Source: Delftia sp. PS-11 (GTDB lineage Bacteria > Pseudomonadota > Gammaproteobacteria > Burkholderiales > Burkholderiaceae_C). From it: DNA of 64,000 bases. The notes beneath the pieces are model-generated. The model saw only the letters and a program-made list of their open reading frames with translations. It was not told the DNA's origin and did no database searches. The stretch spans positions 109,909 to 173,908 of the forward strand of contig NZ_JACSYA010000009.1 of assembly GCF_029870285.1 (NCBI RefSeq), read 5' to 3'. Shown here in pieces: positions 63,975 through 64,000 of the stretch. Made by a program: the position numbers and the translations under genes. The first letter of the stretch is position 1. Each line of letters begins with the position of its first letter.

Positions 63975-64000
63975 TGGCCGCTATCACCGCATCCGTCTAT
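63974..64000 (+). CDS. pmdB: protocatechuate 4,5-dioxygenase beta subunit, N-terminal fragment
   Basis: Only nine codons are inside the window (MAAITASVY). Position and translational coupling to pmdA make the catalytic LigB/PmdB-type extradiol dioxygenase subunit the expected product; the sequence itself is too short to prove it. Confidence 0.6.

Overview
The window looks like a chromosomal segment of a high-GC betaproteobacterium of the Comamonadaceae (Delftia/Comamonas type). This is inferred from the grxC-secB-gpsA order, the metG/apbC neighbourhood, DUF3460 and DUF4148 proteins, several Bug-type tripartite tricarboxylate receptors without their permeases, and an extradiol (4,5-cleavage) protocatechuate locus at the right edge. 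No rRNA, tRNA or CRISPR array was seen.

Region 1 (1-10.2 kb) is housekeeping: the grxC tail, secB, gpsA, a carboxymuconolactone-decarboxylase-like gene behind a MerR regulator, lysA with divergent lysR, panB-panC, a Crp/Fnr regulator, a DUF4148 exported protein and pabB-pabC. Region 2 (10.2-11.45 kb) is a small foreign patch: a TacA/TacT-like DUF1778-GNAT toxin-antitoxin module with an IS3-family transposase remnant on one side and non-coding, probably IS-derived sequence on the other. Region 3 (11.46-18.95 kb) is a long leftward biosynthetic run: DUF3460, scpA, queE, queD, panD, bioA, bioD, bioF, a CHMI-like tautomerase and a DTW-domain tRNA modification enzyme. A BamE-like lipoprotein diverges from it.

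Region 4 (19-25.25 kb) is a PrpR-like sigma-54 activator divergent from a CoA-transferase, an HMG-CoA-lyase-like enzyme and two Bug receptors. A -24/-12 promoter in front of the CoA-transferase gene also decides its start codon. Region 5 (25.3-31.5 kb) holds a YitT-like membrane protein with a structured leader and a sulfur cluster: cytochrome c, FccB-like flavoprotein, YeeE/YedE transporter, a second flavoprotein, soxY, soxZ. soxXA and soxB are absent. Region 6 (31.2-38.1 kb) has a lipoprotein, metG, a FlgA-like exported protein, a patatin phospholipase, an Mrr-fold membrane protein, apbC and a LysR regulator.

Region 7 (38.1-54.7 kb) is the accessory core: a complete set of genes for aerobic nicotinate degradation via 2,5-dihydroxypyridine and the maleamate pathway (nicE, nicD, nicX, nicF leftward; nicC, nicA, a NicB-like protein and a transporter rightward). 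A MarR regulator lies beyond it. The nicotinate dehydrogenase is unusual. The protein fused to three c-type hemes has a molybdenum domain that looks degenerate, while a full-length molybdenum subunit is encoded separately at the end of the opposite operon. AT-rich islands flank the cluster on both sides. The left one encodes an M35-like metallopeptidase next to a secreted OmpA-like protein; the right one encodes a Tae4 amidase effector with its Tai4 immunity protein.

Region 8 (54.8-64 kb) contains LysR/EamA, two more Bug receptors downstream of catB-catC, an alpha/beta-hydrolase lipoprotein, an aromatic-acid:H+ symporter, and the start of a protocatechuate 4,5-dioxygenase operon cut by the window end.
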